Shown in pieces: positions 54,418 to 64,000 of a DNA stretch of 64,000 bases (position 1 is its first letter; each line of letters begins with the position of its first letter). The stretch comes from Acinetobacter sp. ANC 5054 (GTDB taxonomy: Bacteria > Pseudomonadota > Gammaproteobacteria > Pseudomonadales > Moraxellaceae): contig NZ_NEGG01000011.1 in the NCBI RefSeq assembly GCF_002135295.1, forward strand, positions 1 through 64,000. The letters run 5' to 3'. Position numbers and translations under genes: made by a program. Below the pieces are notes generated by a model that worked only from the letters and a program-made list of their open reading frames with translations, was not told where the DNA came from and ran no database searches.

Positions 54418-55812
54418 TTACTCCTCTACCACACTGATTTTTCGATTTGCGAGACCCTTCAGCATTAACGATTGCCAAGTACGGTGTTGATTCACATACA
54501 AACCTTCTTGGGTAATTTCAGTGCCGGTAATCAGAGGCTGAATATTTAAAATTTTACTGTTTTTACTTTCACCGTAGTTCCAGCTTTGGAAGCCGCGTGA
54601 AATATCATTCCATTTAGAATTACGTGCTTCAAAGCCGCGCTGCGCTTCTTTAAATTCCACCAGATCGTCTGGAGTGCCCATGCCAGAAACATTAAAGAAA
54701 TCTTCAAACTGGCGGATACGGCTTTCACGGTCATCATCTGACTCACCTTTTACCCCTAAGCACTGAGAAATAATTTCCGTTTTGTTCCATGCTACTGGGC
54801 GGATAATCCGCAGTTGTGAGCTGATCTGATCCATAAAGAACAAGCTTGGATAGATATTTAGATTACGTAAGCGGTGCATCATCCATTCCGCTGTTTCGTG
54901 ACCGTATTCTTCGAGTAAGCGCGGCATTACACTGCCATAGCCCGGGCGCACTTCTGGATTTGGCATATCACTGAACAATACGCTATGGCCATTTTTAAAA
55001 CTGAACCAGCCATCATCCGTTTGCGTATCACCCGCACCTAATTTACTGTAATCCAAGGTTTTGCTGTTATTAATGCCTTTTTCATCTTCAATGGTTTTGC
55101 GGTGCTGTACGGTAGCTACATAGTTATAGTGCACCGTGCTGACATGATAGCCATCTAGCCCATTTTCGTTCTGAAGTTTCCAGTTGGCATCAAACTCATA
55201 CTTAGAGCGGCCTTCAATCACTTCCAGCTCACCTGTTGGCGACTGGGCAATCATCATATCTAAAAATTTACGGGTATCACCCAAAAAGTCTTCTAGGTTT
55301 TGCTGTGAATTTACATCTAAATTAACAAATACAAAGCCGCGATAGCTTTGAACTAAGCCTTTTTTTAAGCCTAAAGTCGATTTATCAAAAGTAGTATCGC
55401 AATACTCTGCAGGCGCTTTGACTTTAAGTAATTTCCCGTCATTTTTATAGCACCATGCATGGAATGGACACACAAAACTCGACTGATTGCCTTTATACAC
55501 GCGGGTTAATGTTGTACCGCGGTGCGAGCAAGTATTGGACAAGGCATGCAACTGCTTTTCTTTATCACGGGTAATGATCATTGGATAACGACCAATCTGT
55601 ACCGTTATAAAATCATTGGGATTTGCAATTTCGCTTTCATGGCAGGCATAGATCCACGATTTTTCGAAGATATATTCCATTTCCAAATCAAATAATTCTG
55701 GCTCGGTAAATATTGAACGTCCGACACGAAATACGCCTTCGTTCTCGCGAAAATCAATATTGTCCTGAACAAATGATTTCCAATCACGTTCCATCACTTG
55801 AGTATTTTGCAT
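54418..55812 (-). CDS. antA: Anthranilate 1,2-dioxygenase large subunit
   Basis: Protein of 464 residues. The Rieske centre is C95-x-H97 in CSHRGTT and C115-x2-H118 in CPFHAW; the mononuclear iron ligands are H223 and H228 in GLDGYHVSTVHYNY, with bridging D220. The C-terminal segment EITQEGLYVNQHRTWQ resembles AntA more than BenA. The enzyme turns anthranilate into catechol, releasing CO2 and ammonia. AAGGAG precedes the ATG. It leads the antA-antB-transporter group; the reductase antC is not found in this window, nor are catechol genes. Confidence 0.9.
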   Translation of the reverse strand: MQNTQVMERDWKSFVQDNIDFRENEGVFRVGRSIFTEPELFDLEMEYIFEKSWIYACHESEIANPNDFITVQIGRYPMIITRDKEKQLHALSNTCSHRGTTLTRVYKGNQSSFVCPFHAWCYKNDGKLLKVKAPAEYCDTTFDKSTLGLKKGLVQSYRGFVFVNLDVNSQQNLEDFLGDTRKFLDMMIAQSPTGELEVIEGRSKYEFDANWKLQNENGLDGYHVSTVHYNYVATVQHRKTIEDEKGINNSKTLDYSKLGAGDTQTDDGWFSFKNGHSVLFSDMPNPEVRPGYGSVMPRLLEEYGHETAEWMMHRLRNLNIYPSLFFMDQISSQLRIIRPVAWNKTEIISQCLGVKGESDDDRESRIRQFEDFFNVSGMGTPDDLVEFKEAQRGFEARNSKWNDISRGFQSWNYGESKNSKILNIQPLITGTEITQEGLYVNQHRTWQSLMLKGLANRKISVVEE

Positions 55813-55917
55813 TCCTTCACTCCTTAAAGCTTTTCTTTAAGGTATGAATTTAAGCTGGTGCATTCTATCCAATTCTTACAGCTAAATATCCAAATATCAC
55901 AAATATGCAGTCCACCT

Positions 55918-55940
55918 ATAAGGTATACCCATATACTTAT
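55918..55940. promoter_or_regulatory. Dyad between antA and AraC regulator, operator candidate
   Basis: ATAAG-g-TATA-CCCA-TATA-CTTAT is an almost perfect inverted repeat in the 227-bp divergent gap. It is roughly midway between the two starts, where an AraC-type activator would act. Inference from position. Confidence 0.4.
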
Positions 55941-56039
55941 TTGATATTTTTGATTTATAGCTACCCTGATTTAGACTAATCACAGCAAAAGGCATTAGAT
56001 GCTGAATAAGCCAACATTGATCTGCGCAAGGAATACGCC

Positions 56040-57008
56040 ATGCATCAACTTTCTGTCTCAAACCAATATGCGGTGTCGGATGCGCAAAATTGGATGAATC
56101 ATATTTGCGGCAGCCATGAGCTGATCGTTAAAAAAACTCAGAATCTGAATTTTCAGCATGAATATGCTCGCTTAGCCAAAGACTCCGTATCTTTGGGATA
56201 TATTCAATACGGTACAGATGTATCCATCGTGAATGAAAAAAAACTGCATTGCTATAGCTTGAGTCTGCCTGTGTCTGGCGAACAACAGTTAATTGCTGGT
56301 TCACAAAGTATTGTGTCCAATCAAAAGGTCGCTTTGGTTGTTAATCCTCAAGAAGAGCTGCAGCTGAATATTGCTGGTGATTGCAGAAAATTGCATTTGG
56401 CTATTCCAAAAGAAAAAGTGAAACAAACGCTGCAACTGCTCACAGGCCAGTATATAGAGCAAGAAATCGTTTTTGACTCACAAATGCAGATTGAGAGTAC
56501 TGAAATTGCACAGTGGTGGCAGCAGGTGAATTTTTTTATTCGTGATATTCATCAGATGGGTATTGCGCATTTTCAATATTTTCATCAAGAGATGGAAAGC
56601 TTATTAATTAAAAAATTGCTGTTTATTCAGAAGCATAATTACAGTGATCAATTAAATACACATTTAGGTCAGCAGTTGCCTAAAGAGTTGCAGCAAGCGG
56701 TACAATTTATTCAGCACAATTCTAAACTGCCTATATCGTTACAGGATATTTGTGATTTCTCCTGCAGCTCTGCAACCAAAATAAATACGCTCTTTAAACG
56801 TTATTTTCAGCTTTCACCCATGCAGTATTTAAAACATACCCGTCTCAAAAATGTTTACCAAACCATACAGCTTATGGCGCCGTGTAATATTGCCGAAGTA
56901 GCGTTGGAACATGGTTTTAATCATTTAGGACATTTTGCAAAAGACTATAAGCTTTTCTTTTATGAAAGCCCGCGTGATACGCTTAAGAAACGGCTGGAGG
57001 CTGTTTGA
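56040..57008 (+). CDS. AraC-family activator of the ant genes (AntR-like)
   Basis: Protein of 322 residues. The N-terminal ligand domain has the AraC_binding_2-like segment SLSLPVSGEQQLIAGSQSIV. The C-terminal DNA-binding region holds two helix-turn-helices, ISLQDICDFSCSSATKINTLFKRYF and NIAEVALEHGFNHLGHFAKDY by position (about 240-310). Divergent from antA with a palindrome between, so it probably activates antAB with anthranilate. AAGGAA precedes the ATG. Family certain, target inferred. Confidence 0.86.
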   Translation: MHQLSVSNQYAVSDAQNWMNHICGSHELIVKKTQNLNFQHEYARLAKDSVSLGYIQYGTDVSIVNEKKLHCYSLSLPVSGEQQLIAGSQSIVSNQKVALVVNPQEELQLNIAGDCRKLHLAIPKEKVKQTLQLLTGQYIEQEIVFDSQMQIESTEIAQWWQQVNFFIRDIHQMGIAHFQYFHQEMESLLIKKLLFIQKHNYSDQLNTHLGQQLPKELQQAVQFIQHNSKLPISLQDICDFSCSSATKINTLFKRYFQLSPMQYLKHTRLKNVYQTIQLMAPCNIAEVALEHGFNHLGHFAKDYKLFFYESPRDTLKKRLEAV

Positions 57009-57039
57009 TTATTATATTTTTTATGATTATCAAATAGTT

Positions 57040-57068
57040 CAGGCCAAAAATATTCACTTTTTGGCCTG
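57040..57068. terminator. Hairpin between convergent AraC and frmA genes
   Basis: CAGGCCAAAAA-TATTCAC-TTTTTGGCCTG, an 11-bp stem with its own A/T arms, working in both directions. Confidence 0.75.
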
Positions 57069-57077
57069 ATGTAGACT

Positions 57078-58205
<1,128 letters not shown>

Positions 58206-58318
58206 CTATGTTGGCAGGTTTAACAGATGATCTACAGTAACCGCTTTCCATGACTCGATTCAACCTTTAACATGGTGATAATATGAACTTATAACGTTTT
58301 GATAACTTAAAAATAAAT

Positions 58319-59872
58319 ATGCAGATCCATTTACCCATACCAGCTGTTTCATTTTCTTTAATGTTGCTTATGCTTACAGGGTGCAGTTTGCCTATGAATA
58401 CATCAAAGCCTGAATCCGCGGTAAAACCACATACAGAACATTGGCTGAATGACAAAAATGTCGATGAGCAACTCGCCCAAGGTTTAACAGGCTATTTGGC
58501 CTTAGATGATGCCTTTTTGAGTATTGCCTCACGTGTACATGTCATCCGTAAAGCACAGCATAATATTGATTTGCAATATTATATTTGGAAAGACGACTAT
58601 ATTGGTCATATGATGCTACATGAGTTGCTCAAAGCAGCGGATCGTGGTGTTAAAGTTCGCTTGTTAATTGATGATCAAAATGGCACACAGCTTGATCCAG
58701 CACTCAAAGCACTCGCGGCACATCCCAACTTTGAAATTAAGTTATTCAATCCCTATAAATATCGAAAATTTAGAGTTGTTGATTATGCATTTCGGCTGAA
58801 AAATATTAACCACCGTATGCATAACAAGCTAATTATTGCTGATGGCGCAATTGCAGTAACTGGCGGACGCAACATTAGCCGTGAATACTTCGATGCCAGT
58901 GAAAGTTTTCAATTTACCGATCTCGATATTCTGTTTTATGGCACTGCGGTCAGCCATGCCAATGAGGTTTTTCAAAATTTCTGGAATGACAATCTCAGTT
59001 ATGACGTTCGGCAGTTGCTAGGTGATGGCTCCAAAGCAAGTCTAAATCAGCTGAATGAAGAATATGAACTGGATGCTAATCAAAAAAATAACGTCGAAAA
59101 TAAAATTGAATTTGTGCAAAAACAATTAAATGAAGATTTGAAAAGTCGTGAATTTAACTGGGCAGCAGCACATTTTGTCGCAGACAGTCCAAATAAAATC
59201 CGTGGTGAATCTACAAAGGAACAGCTGATTTATAATCAAATGATTCACTTTATGGGTGAACCGAAACAGCATTTAGAGCTAGTGTCAGCATATTTTGTAC
59301 CGACACAACGTGGTACAGACTATTTAACTCAGTTAGCCAAAAATCAGGTAAAAGTTCGTGTTTTGACAAACTCGCTAGCAGCCAATGACGTAGCTGTTGT
59401 ACACGCCTTTTACCAAAAATACCGGACAGATTTGCTCAAAAGCGGCATAAAACTCTATGAGTTTAAGCCCTATATAGAACGCAAAAAAAGAACGTGGTAT
59501 GAGGTCATGACAGGCAGTGTGATTCCTGCAAAAGGTAAAAATGCTTCTAGTCTGCATGCCAAATTCTTCGATATAGATGGCATGGTATTTATTGGTTCAT
59601 TCAATTTTGATCCGCGCTCTGCCAATTTAAATACTGAAGTCGGCTTAGTGGTTGAATCTGAAAAATTGCAAAATCAAATTTCAAACTCACTCGATCGTTA
59701 TTTGCCGCAAGTCGCTTATGAATTAAAACTGGATAAAAATAACCAAATTATTTGGCTTGATCATAAGGTGGATGGAAAAACTGTTGAATTGCATGCAGAT
59801 CCGAACACCACACGTTTTCAGCGCTTTGCGATGCATGCAGTGTCATATCTACCTATTGAGTGGTTAATGTAA
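58319..59872 (+). CDS. Phospholipase D-family lipoprotein (cardiolipin synthase ClsC-like)
   Basis: Protein of 517 residues. A signal peptide ends in the lipobox LTGC (C22), so a lipoprotein is expected. Two HKD motifs are present: HNKLIIADGAIAVTGGRN and HAKFFDIDGMVFIGSFNFDP, both complete. Bacterial members of this length act as cardiolipin synthases (ClsC/YmdC) or phosphodiesterases at the membrane. It starts about 125 bases from the divergent frmA. The ribosome binding site is weak. Exact activity not settled. Confidence 0.85.
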   Translation: MQIHLPIPAVSFSLMLLMLTGCSLPMNTSKPESAVKPHTEHWLNDKNVDEQLAQGLTGYLALDDAFLSIASRVHVIRKAQHNIDLQYYIWKDDYIGHMMLHELLKAADRGVKVRLLIDDQNGTQLDPALKALAAHPNFEIKLFNPYKYRKFRVVDYAFRLKNINHRMHNKLIIADGAIAVTGGRNISREYFDASESFQFTDLDILFYGTAVSHANEVFQNFWNDNLSYDVRQLLGDGSKASLNQLNEEYELDANQKNNVENKIEFVQKQLNEDLKSREFNWAAAHFVADSPNKIRGESTKEQLIYNQMIHFMGEPKQHLELVSAYFVPTQRGTDYLTQLAKNQVKVRVLTNSLAANDVAVVHAFYQKYRTDLLKSGIKLYEFKPYIERKKRTWYEVMTGSVIPAKGKNASSLHAKFFDIDGMVFIGSFNFDPRSANLNTEVGLVVESEKLQNQISNSLDRYLPQVAYELKLDKNNQIIWLDHKVDGKTVELHADPNTTRFQRFAMHAVSYLPIEWLM

Positions 59873-59964
59873 TGTATTTGTAATGACATCATCTATACAT
59901 ATTGGTATTTTTTAGAATTTTGTCTTTCAATTTACCCTCTATTCATGATCTGTCATACAGTGAT

Positions 59965-60648
59965 TCATCCAATTTGAACCTTAAATACTGCCAACCCTTT
60001 AAGGTTTTGAATGAATTCCGTTGTTTTAAATTCTGCTATTTCAAATGCTGTTAGGTGCTCATCAACAGACATATACAACTGATTATTTTGCTGAGCATCT
60101 GGCGCAAAAATATGATCACAAACAAAATAGATGCTGTCTTCATGCATTAAGCTTTTCACTGCCTGATGAAATGCAGTTGCATAACGTTTATGGCGTAATT
60201 CATGTAACGCTTGATGAATGACGATTACATCAAAAGTCTGCTGCATGCTTTGAGCTCTTAATTGCTTCGCCCAATCTGCTTGCTTGAAATCACCTGTAAT
60301 AAACTTTGCTCGCTCTAATTCAGAAGTAATTAACTTACTTTTTGATAGCTCATGCATCGCCTCTGAAAAATCAAAGGCTGTATATTTAATATGGGGACAA
60401 TGCGACAACACATGCTTCGCCAAATACCCCGGCCCCGAACCCAGTTCCAGCACTGTTACCTTTGCAGAGTGTTTTAGAATTTGCTCTACATAAAAATCAA
60501 AGATTTCATAACGCCATGGGCGTTTAACATTGACTTCATTAGCCCATTGCAAAGCATCTTCAGGATTTCTTAAATCAATCGGGCTTGGAACATCGGGCAA
60601 TTCCACTGAAATTCCATTATCGCTGTGTTGAAACATTTCTTGCGCCAT
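59965..60648 (-). CDS. SAM-dependent methyltransferase, unknown substrate
   Basis: 227 residues from the ATG at 60648, with GAGGAAG six bases before; an upstream ATG at 60663 lacks a site. VTVLELGSGPGYLAKHV is motif I, FDFSEAMHELSKSKL motif II and FDVIVIHQALHEL motif IV of a class I Rossmann methyltransferase. The glycine-rich LELGSGPGYL and the HQALHEL helix are typical of small-molecule enzymes. No partner gene suggests a substrate. Confidence 0.8.
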   Translation of the reverse strand: MAQEMFQHSDNGISVELPDVPSPIDLRNPEDALQWANEVNVKRPWRYEIFDFYVEQILKHSAKVTVLELGSGPGYLAKHVLSHCPHIKYTAFDFSEAMHELSKSKLITSELERAKFITGDFKQADWAKQLRAQSMQQTFDVIVIHQALHELRHKRYATAFHQAVKSLMHEDSIYFVCDHIFAPDAQQNNQLYMSVDEHLTAFEIAEFKTTEFIQNLKGLAVFKVQIG

Positions 60649-60928
60649 CTTCTGCTTCCTCATAATTTTTTATATTTAAAATGACTTATATTTCAAATTA
60701 CTTATATTTCATCAATGACCTATATGCCTTAAATTTCTTATAGGTGTGTTTCATTCTAAACTGTGTTTAAGCCATGTTTTTAACGGCTGATTCTTTTGTT
60801 AAATAATGGATTCCATCACAAGTCTGTTCTGCCTAGCATTTATACATAAAAAAGATCAATGTGTACAAAGGTTTTACAGTGCTATTGCATTGCCTTAAAA
60901 TACTTCGTGCAATACTCTCCCTTTATTT

Positions 60929-61387
60929 ATGCCTCGTGATCTCCCCTCAATGCAATTTTTTGATATAAGCCGTCAGTTTAATTTAAGTGATATTTTAACC
61001 CCATTTAAGACTTTAGAAGACTTAAGCCACCAAGAATGGATACTGTCCAAGGTACGTGTAGATCACGACTGTTTAGCCGATAGTGAAATGATCGAAGGTC
61101 AAGCCGTTTTAAAGTCTAATCAAAATATTCAAATTGAATTGGAATGGCTGATTCAAGATACTGGACATGAACTGCAAGTCCTTTTCAAAGGCATTGAAAC
61201 TGCCGCCGTATCTGAAACATTGGTTGTCGTGAAAGGTGCTCAGCTGATTGATGTCGATCAACAACTATTGTCTTCCCAAGCGCTCAGCTTATGGATTGAT
61301 GGCACATTATTGCCGCTAATGCCGAATATTCGTAAAGAAATTAAAGCGCGATTAAACCTTTGGGATTATGTCGAATATGATGGCTAA
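60929..61387 (+). CDS. Hypothetical protein, unknown
   Basis: Protein of 152 residues (or 145 from a second ATG at 60950), acidic, no signal peptide or membrane helix. Alternating hydrophobic residues (for example QIELEWLIQD and ELQVLFKGIE) suggest a mostly beta domain, followed by a helical C-terminus (PNIRKEIKARLNLWDYVEYD). I do not recognise a family. It is read away from the methyltransferase and towards the MocR gene. The codon use looks like its neighbours, so it is probably a real gene. Confidence 0.6.
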   Translation: MPRDLPSMQFFDISRQFNLSDILTPFKTLEDLSHQEWILSKVRVDHDCLADSEMIEGQAVLKSNQNIQIELEWLIQDTGHELQVLFKGIETAAVSETLVVVKGAQLIDVDQQLLSSQALSLWIDGTLLPLMPNIRKEIKARLNLWDYVEYDG

Positions 61388-61441
61388 TCATCCACTTGTA
61401 TCAGTCATCAATTTAGGTCAAGACTACCAATATTTTTAACC

Positions 61442-62845
61442 TTAAACAGCATCCTGCAATTGCAGCTCATTCAAACTTTGTTGCAACATATCAAAGACTT
61501 TTTTGTCGATACACTGCGCCACATTAAAACGCATGAACTGTCCTGCATTTTTCGCTTGGCTGAATGAGTTGCCCGGTGCAAGAATGACGTCTTTGGCTAA
61601 ACAGATTTTGGACAGTTCGGCAGCATCTATATGTGCAGGCAATTCACACCATAAGAAGATGCCCGCTTTAGGCATAACGACGGGATGTATCCCAAGCAGC
61701 GCAAGCTTTTTAACAGTATCAGTCATATGCTTTTGCAATTGTTTTTTGACCCATTCAATATGCCGTACATAACTGCTATCCATCAACGCTTGATAGATAA
61801 TTTCAGCATTAAGATGGCTTGTATTAAAGTGGGTCGCAATGTTTAAATCAATGAGCTGATCAATCAGTGTTTCTTGCGCAATGATATAACCACAGCGTAC
61901 TGCCGCTGACAGCGTTTTGGTAAAACTGCCGATTTGAATCACTTGCTTTAGACCAAGCAAAGTTAAATAACGCGGCGCATGCAAATATTCAAAATCTGCA
62001 AAAATATCATCTTCAATAATCGTTAAACCACTTTGTTCAGCCAATTTAGCGATTTCAAATGCGGTTTGCATGGATAGCGCTGCACCCGTTGGGTTGTGAA
62101 TGCCTGAATTGGTCAAATACAATTTGGGTTTTAATTGCAAAGCCAGTTTAAAAGCGTCTACATCTGGCCCATGTTTTCCATATGGCACGGCAATATAATT
62201 TAGGCCATGCTCCTTAATCAAAGCTCTGAAATTGAAATAACAAGGATCGTCAATAATTACGGTATCGCCCGCTTTTAATAAATGACGAAAAATTAGATCA
62301 ATAGAATGGGTTGCGGAATCGCTGATTAATATTTGTTTTAGGTTTAGTGTGACATCGTAAATTTCACGTTTCCGTGCAATATAGCGCCTTAAATCTGCAT
62401 GTCCATACGGTATCGAATAATCTAGCAAGAAACAACTGTCGGACTTTGCAGCCATTTTTAAGGCTTTCCGCAAGCTTTGCTCAGGCATCCATTCTTTAGG
62501 CAGCCAGCCGCAGCCGGGCTTCAGCATATCCTCATGCGCATCCAAAGATTGACGCGAAATCCATAACGGATCGACTTCACGGCTATATTTAATAGGATGC
62601 TCTGCCAATAGAGCGCCTGCCGTAGAAGCTTTACAGACATAATAACCCGCGCCAATTCTAGATTCCAAAATACCTGTGCTCACAAGACGTGCATAGGCTT
62701 CAACCACGGTGGAAACTGAACAGCCTAGTTGCTGAGAAAATTGACGCACCGATGGAACCCGTCCACCTTCAGCAAGTTGTTTCTGCTCAATGAGGCTTTT
62801 GACTTGCTGCATGACCCATTCAATTTTTGTCATTGTCGCTTCCAT
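61442..62845 (-). CDS. MocR-type GntR regulator with aminotransferase-like domain
   Basis: Protein of 467 residues; the ATG at 62845 (after AGGAAA) or at 62833 may be used. N-terminal GntR winged helix, about 10-75: PSVRQFSQQLGCSVSTVVEAYARL and ESRIGAGYYV by position. The rest is a fold type I aminotransferase domain with the PLP lysine in GSFTKTLSAAVRCGY. MocR proteins sense amino-acid-like ligands via PLP. The divergent EamA transporter, 280 bases away, is the obvious target. Confidence 0.86.
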   Translation of the reverse strand: MEATMTKIEWVMQQVKSLIEQKQLAEGGRVPSVRQFSQQLGCSVSTVVEAYARLVSTGILESRIGAGYYVCKASTAGALLAEHPIKYSREVDPLWISRQSLDAHEDMLKPGCGWLPKEWMPEQSLRKALKMAAKSDSCFLLDYSIPYGHADLRRYIARKREIYDVTLNLKQILISDSATHSIDLIFRHLLKAGDTVIIDDPCYFNFRALIKEHGLNYIAVPYGKHGPDVDAFKLALQLKPKLYLTNSGIHNPTGAALSMQTAFEIAKLAEQSGLTIIEDDIFADFEYLHAPRYLTLLGLKQVIQIGSFTKTLSAAVRCGYIIAQETLIDQLIDLNIATHFNTSHLNAEIIYQALMDSSYVRHIEWVKKQLQKHMTDTVKKLALLGIHPVVMPKAGIFLWCELPAHIDAAELSKICLAKDVILAPGNSFSQAKNAGQFMRFNVAQCIDKKVFDMLQQSLNELQLQDAV

Positions 62846-63126
62846 TTTTCCTAAGACTTATAAGTTATGAACCCTAAAGTTTTTGTCATCAAAATGTTGA
62901 TTGAAAAAAATACTTAGCTGACTATATATTCAAGGCATCACAATGATCTGTTAGACGCAGCGTGTTCACTTTATAAAGCTTATGAAAATACAATTTTTAA
63001 TGCAAATTGTATTGGACTTTTATACATAACAGTTCTTTTGAATTGTATTGGACTGTATCTATTGTTCTTCTATTTCAAGGTTTAGATTTGTTGAATGATC
63101 TTTAGTTTCATATCGATGGAATTCAA

Positions 63127-64000
63127 ATGCAATTTAATCTTAATAAAACGCAGCAAGGTTGGCTGAATGGCTTGATTGGCGTAGTGATTTTTGCAGGATC
63201 TATGCCTGCAACCCGTGTAGCGGTACAAGGTTTTAGCCCTGAGTTTTTAACCGGTGCACGTGCTTGCATTGCCGCAGCCTTGGCTTTATTGCTCTTAATT
63301 GTTTTAAAGCAGCCCCGACCATCTGGGCAACAGATTAAATCTTTATGTATTACTTCGGCTGGCGTAGTGATTGGTTTTCCTTTATTTACCGCATTGGCAT
63401 TGCAAACTGAAACTGCGGCTCACTCACTCATTTTTGTCGCCTTATTACCTTTAGCAACTGCATTTTTTGCAGTGTTGCGTGCTAAGGAAGTACCCCATGC
63501 TGCATTTTGGCTGTATGCAAGTATTGGCAGCGCCTTGGTGATTTTCTTTATGCTGCATCAATCAGGTTTAAACGGCATTTCGCTGGGTGATCTATATATG
63601 ATCATTGCTATTTTGCTTTGCGGATTGGGCTACGCAGAAGGAGGCGTGCTTTCAAAGACTTTAGGTGGATGGCAAGTGATTTGCTGGGCGCTAATTATTG
63701 CGCTGCCATTGATGCTTCCACTTTGCTGGCTCTATTTCCCAAGCAGTTTTCAGCATGTTCCAACTTCTGCCTATATTGGTCTGGCTTATGTTTCTCTTTT
63801 CAGCATGCTCATTGGATTCTTTTTTTGGTACAAAGGTTTAGCTTTAGGCGGTATTGCTAAAATTGGGCAAATTCAATTGGTACAGCCTTTTATTGGACTG
63901 GTATTTTGCGCTGTTTTATTGAATGAGCATATTAGCTTTTTGATGATTGCCATATCTCTTGCTGTAGTGAGCTGCGTGGTGATGGCAAAAAAATATGCCT
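63127..64000 (+). CDS. EamA/DMT-family transporter, partial at the window end
   Basis: Open from the ATG at 63127 to the end of the window, 291 codons without a stop; the family's usual length is about 290-310, so little is missing. Ten helices in two repeats: GLIGVVIFAGSMPATRVAVQ, then MIIAILLCGLGYAEGGVLSK opens the second half, and the last helix is ISLAVVSCVVMAKK. Such proteins mostly export amino acids or metabolites. Divergent MocR gene suggests control by an amine or amino acid. Confidence 0.85.
   Translation, partial: MQFNLNKTQQGWLNGLIGVVIFAGSMPATRVAVQGFSPEFLTGARACIAAALALLLLIVLKQPRPSGQQIKSLCITSAGVVIGFPLFTALALQTETAAHSLIFVALLPLATAFFAVLRAKEVPHAAFWLYASIGSALVIFFMLHQSGLNGISLGDLYMIIAILLCGLGYAEGGVLSKTLGGWQVICWALIIALPLMLPLCWLYFPSSFQHVPTSAYIGLAYVSLFSMLIGFFFWYKGLALGGIAKIGQIQLVQPFIGLVFCAVLLNEHISFLMIAISLAVVSCVVMAKKYA

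Overview
The window is AT-rich bacterial chromosome. Gene content and protein style point to a gammaproteobacterium of the genus Acinetobacter (Moraxellaceae): aromatic-acid transporters of the AAHS type, the anthranilate dioxygenase pair antAB, an acyl-CoA desaturase with its own reductase, several Acinetobacter-style acyl-CoA catabolic clusters and a twitching-motility ATPase. The genus is inferred from protein resemblance only. No rRNA, tRNA, CRISPR array, intact insertion sequence or phage was seen.

Layout. 1-4.3 kb: the start of etfB, an AAHS transporter whose stop codon abuts the etfB start, then a divergent enoyl-CoA hydratase, a MarR regulator and a nitroreductase. 4.3-10.2 kb: a YbhGFSR-like ABC export system with a divergent TetR regulator and a 25-nt palindromic operator. 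10.2-15.9 kb: an IS5-type transposase relic, then a glutarate-type cluster (CoA-transferase, MFS carrier, glutaryl-CoA dehydrogenase, divergent LysR). 16-20.1 kb: a zinc-ribbon metallopeptidase, a decayed stretch holding an esterase pseudogene and an MFS fragment, a LysR regulator and a HAD phosphatase. 20.2-26.1 kb: CoA-transferase, thiolase and acyl-CoA dehydrogenase with a divergent TetR. 26.2-29.6 kb: copper module copZ / copA-cueR with two CueR-type promoters. 30.1-33.7 kb: cysK, an ArsR-type regulator with the cysteine pair of persulfide sensors, and a SulP transporter. 33.9-44.8 kb: sstT, DUF1275 and DUF2058 proteins, an MscS channel, a GGDEF cyclase, an ABC exporter with a MaoC-like protein, an AraC regulator, gcvH and an MFS carrier. 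44.9-49.8 kb: pilU, aroG with a long regulatory leader, and an ABC-F protein. 50-59.9 kb: desaturase and reductase, an AAHS transporter with antAB and a divergent AraC regulator, frmA and a phospholipase D-type lipoprotein. 60-64 kb: a methyltransferase, an unknown protein, a MocR regulator and a divergent EamA transporter that runs off the end.

The most interesting structure is upstream of aroG (DAHP synthase, first step of aromatic amino acid synthesis). Behind a good promoter lies an 18-codon reading frame with a Tyr-Tyr-Tyr-Phe-Trp run, a set of mutually exclusive RNA pairings and a T-tailed terminator. After the terminator comes a second aromatic-rich 34-codon frame with a strong ribosome binding site, followed by a perfect hairpin just before the aroG ribosome binding site. 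This looks like a tandem leader-peptide control system for the common aromatic pathway.

Other points worth checking are the predicted persulfide-sensing regulator beside cysK and a SulP transporter, the antAB pair without its reductase antC, and the translational junction between a transporter and etfB. Starts were moved from the longest open frame where a ribosome binding site favoured an internal ATG; these choices are stated in the entries.
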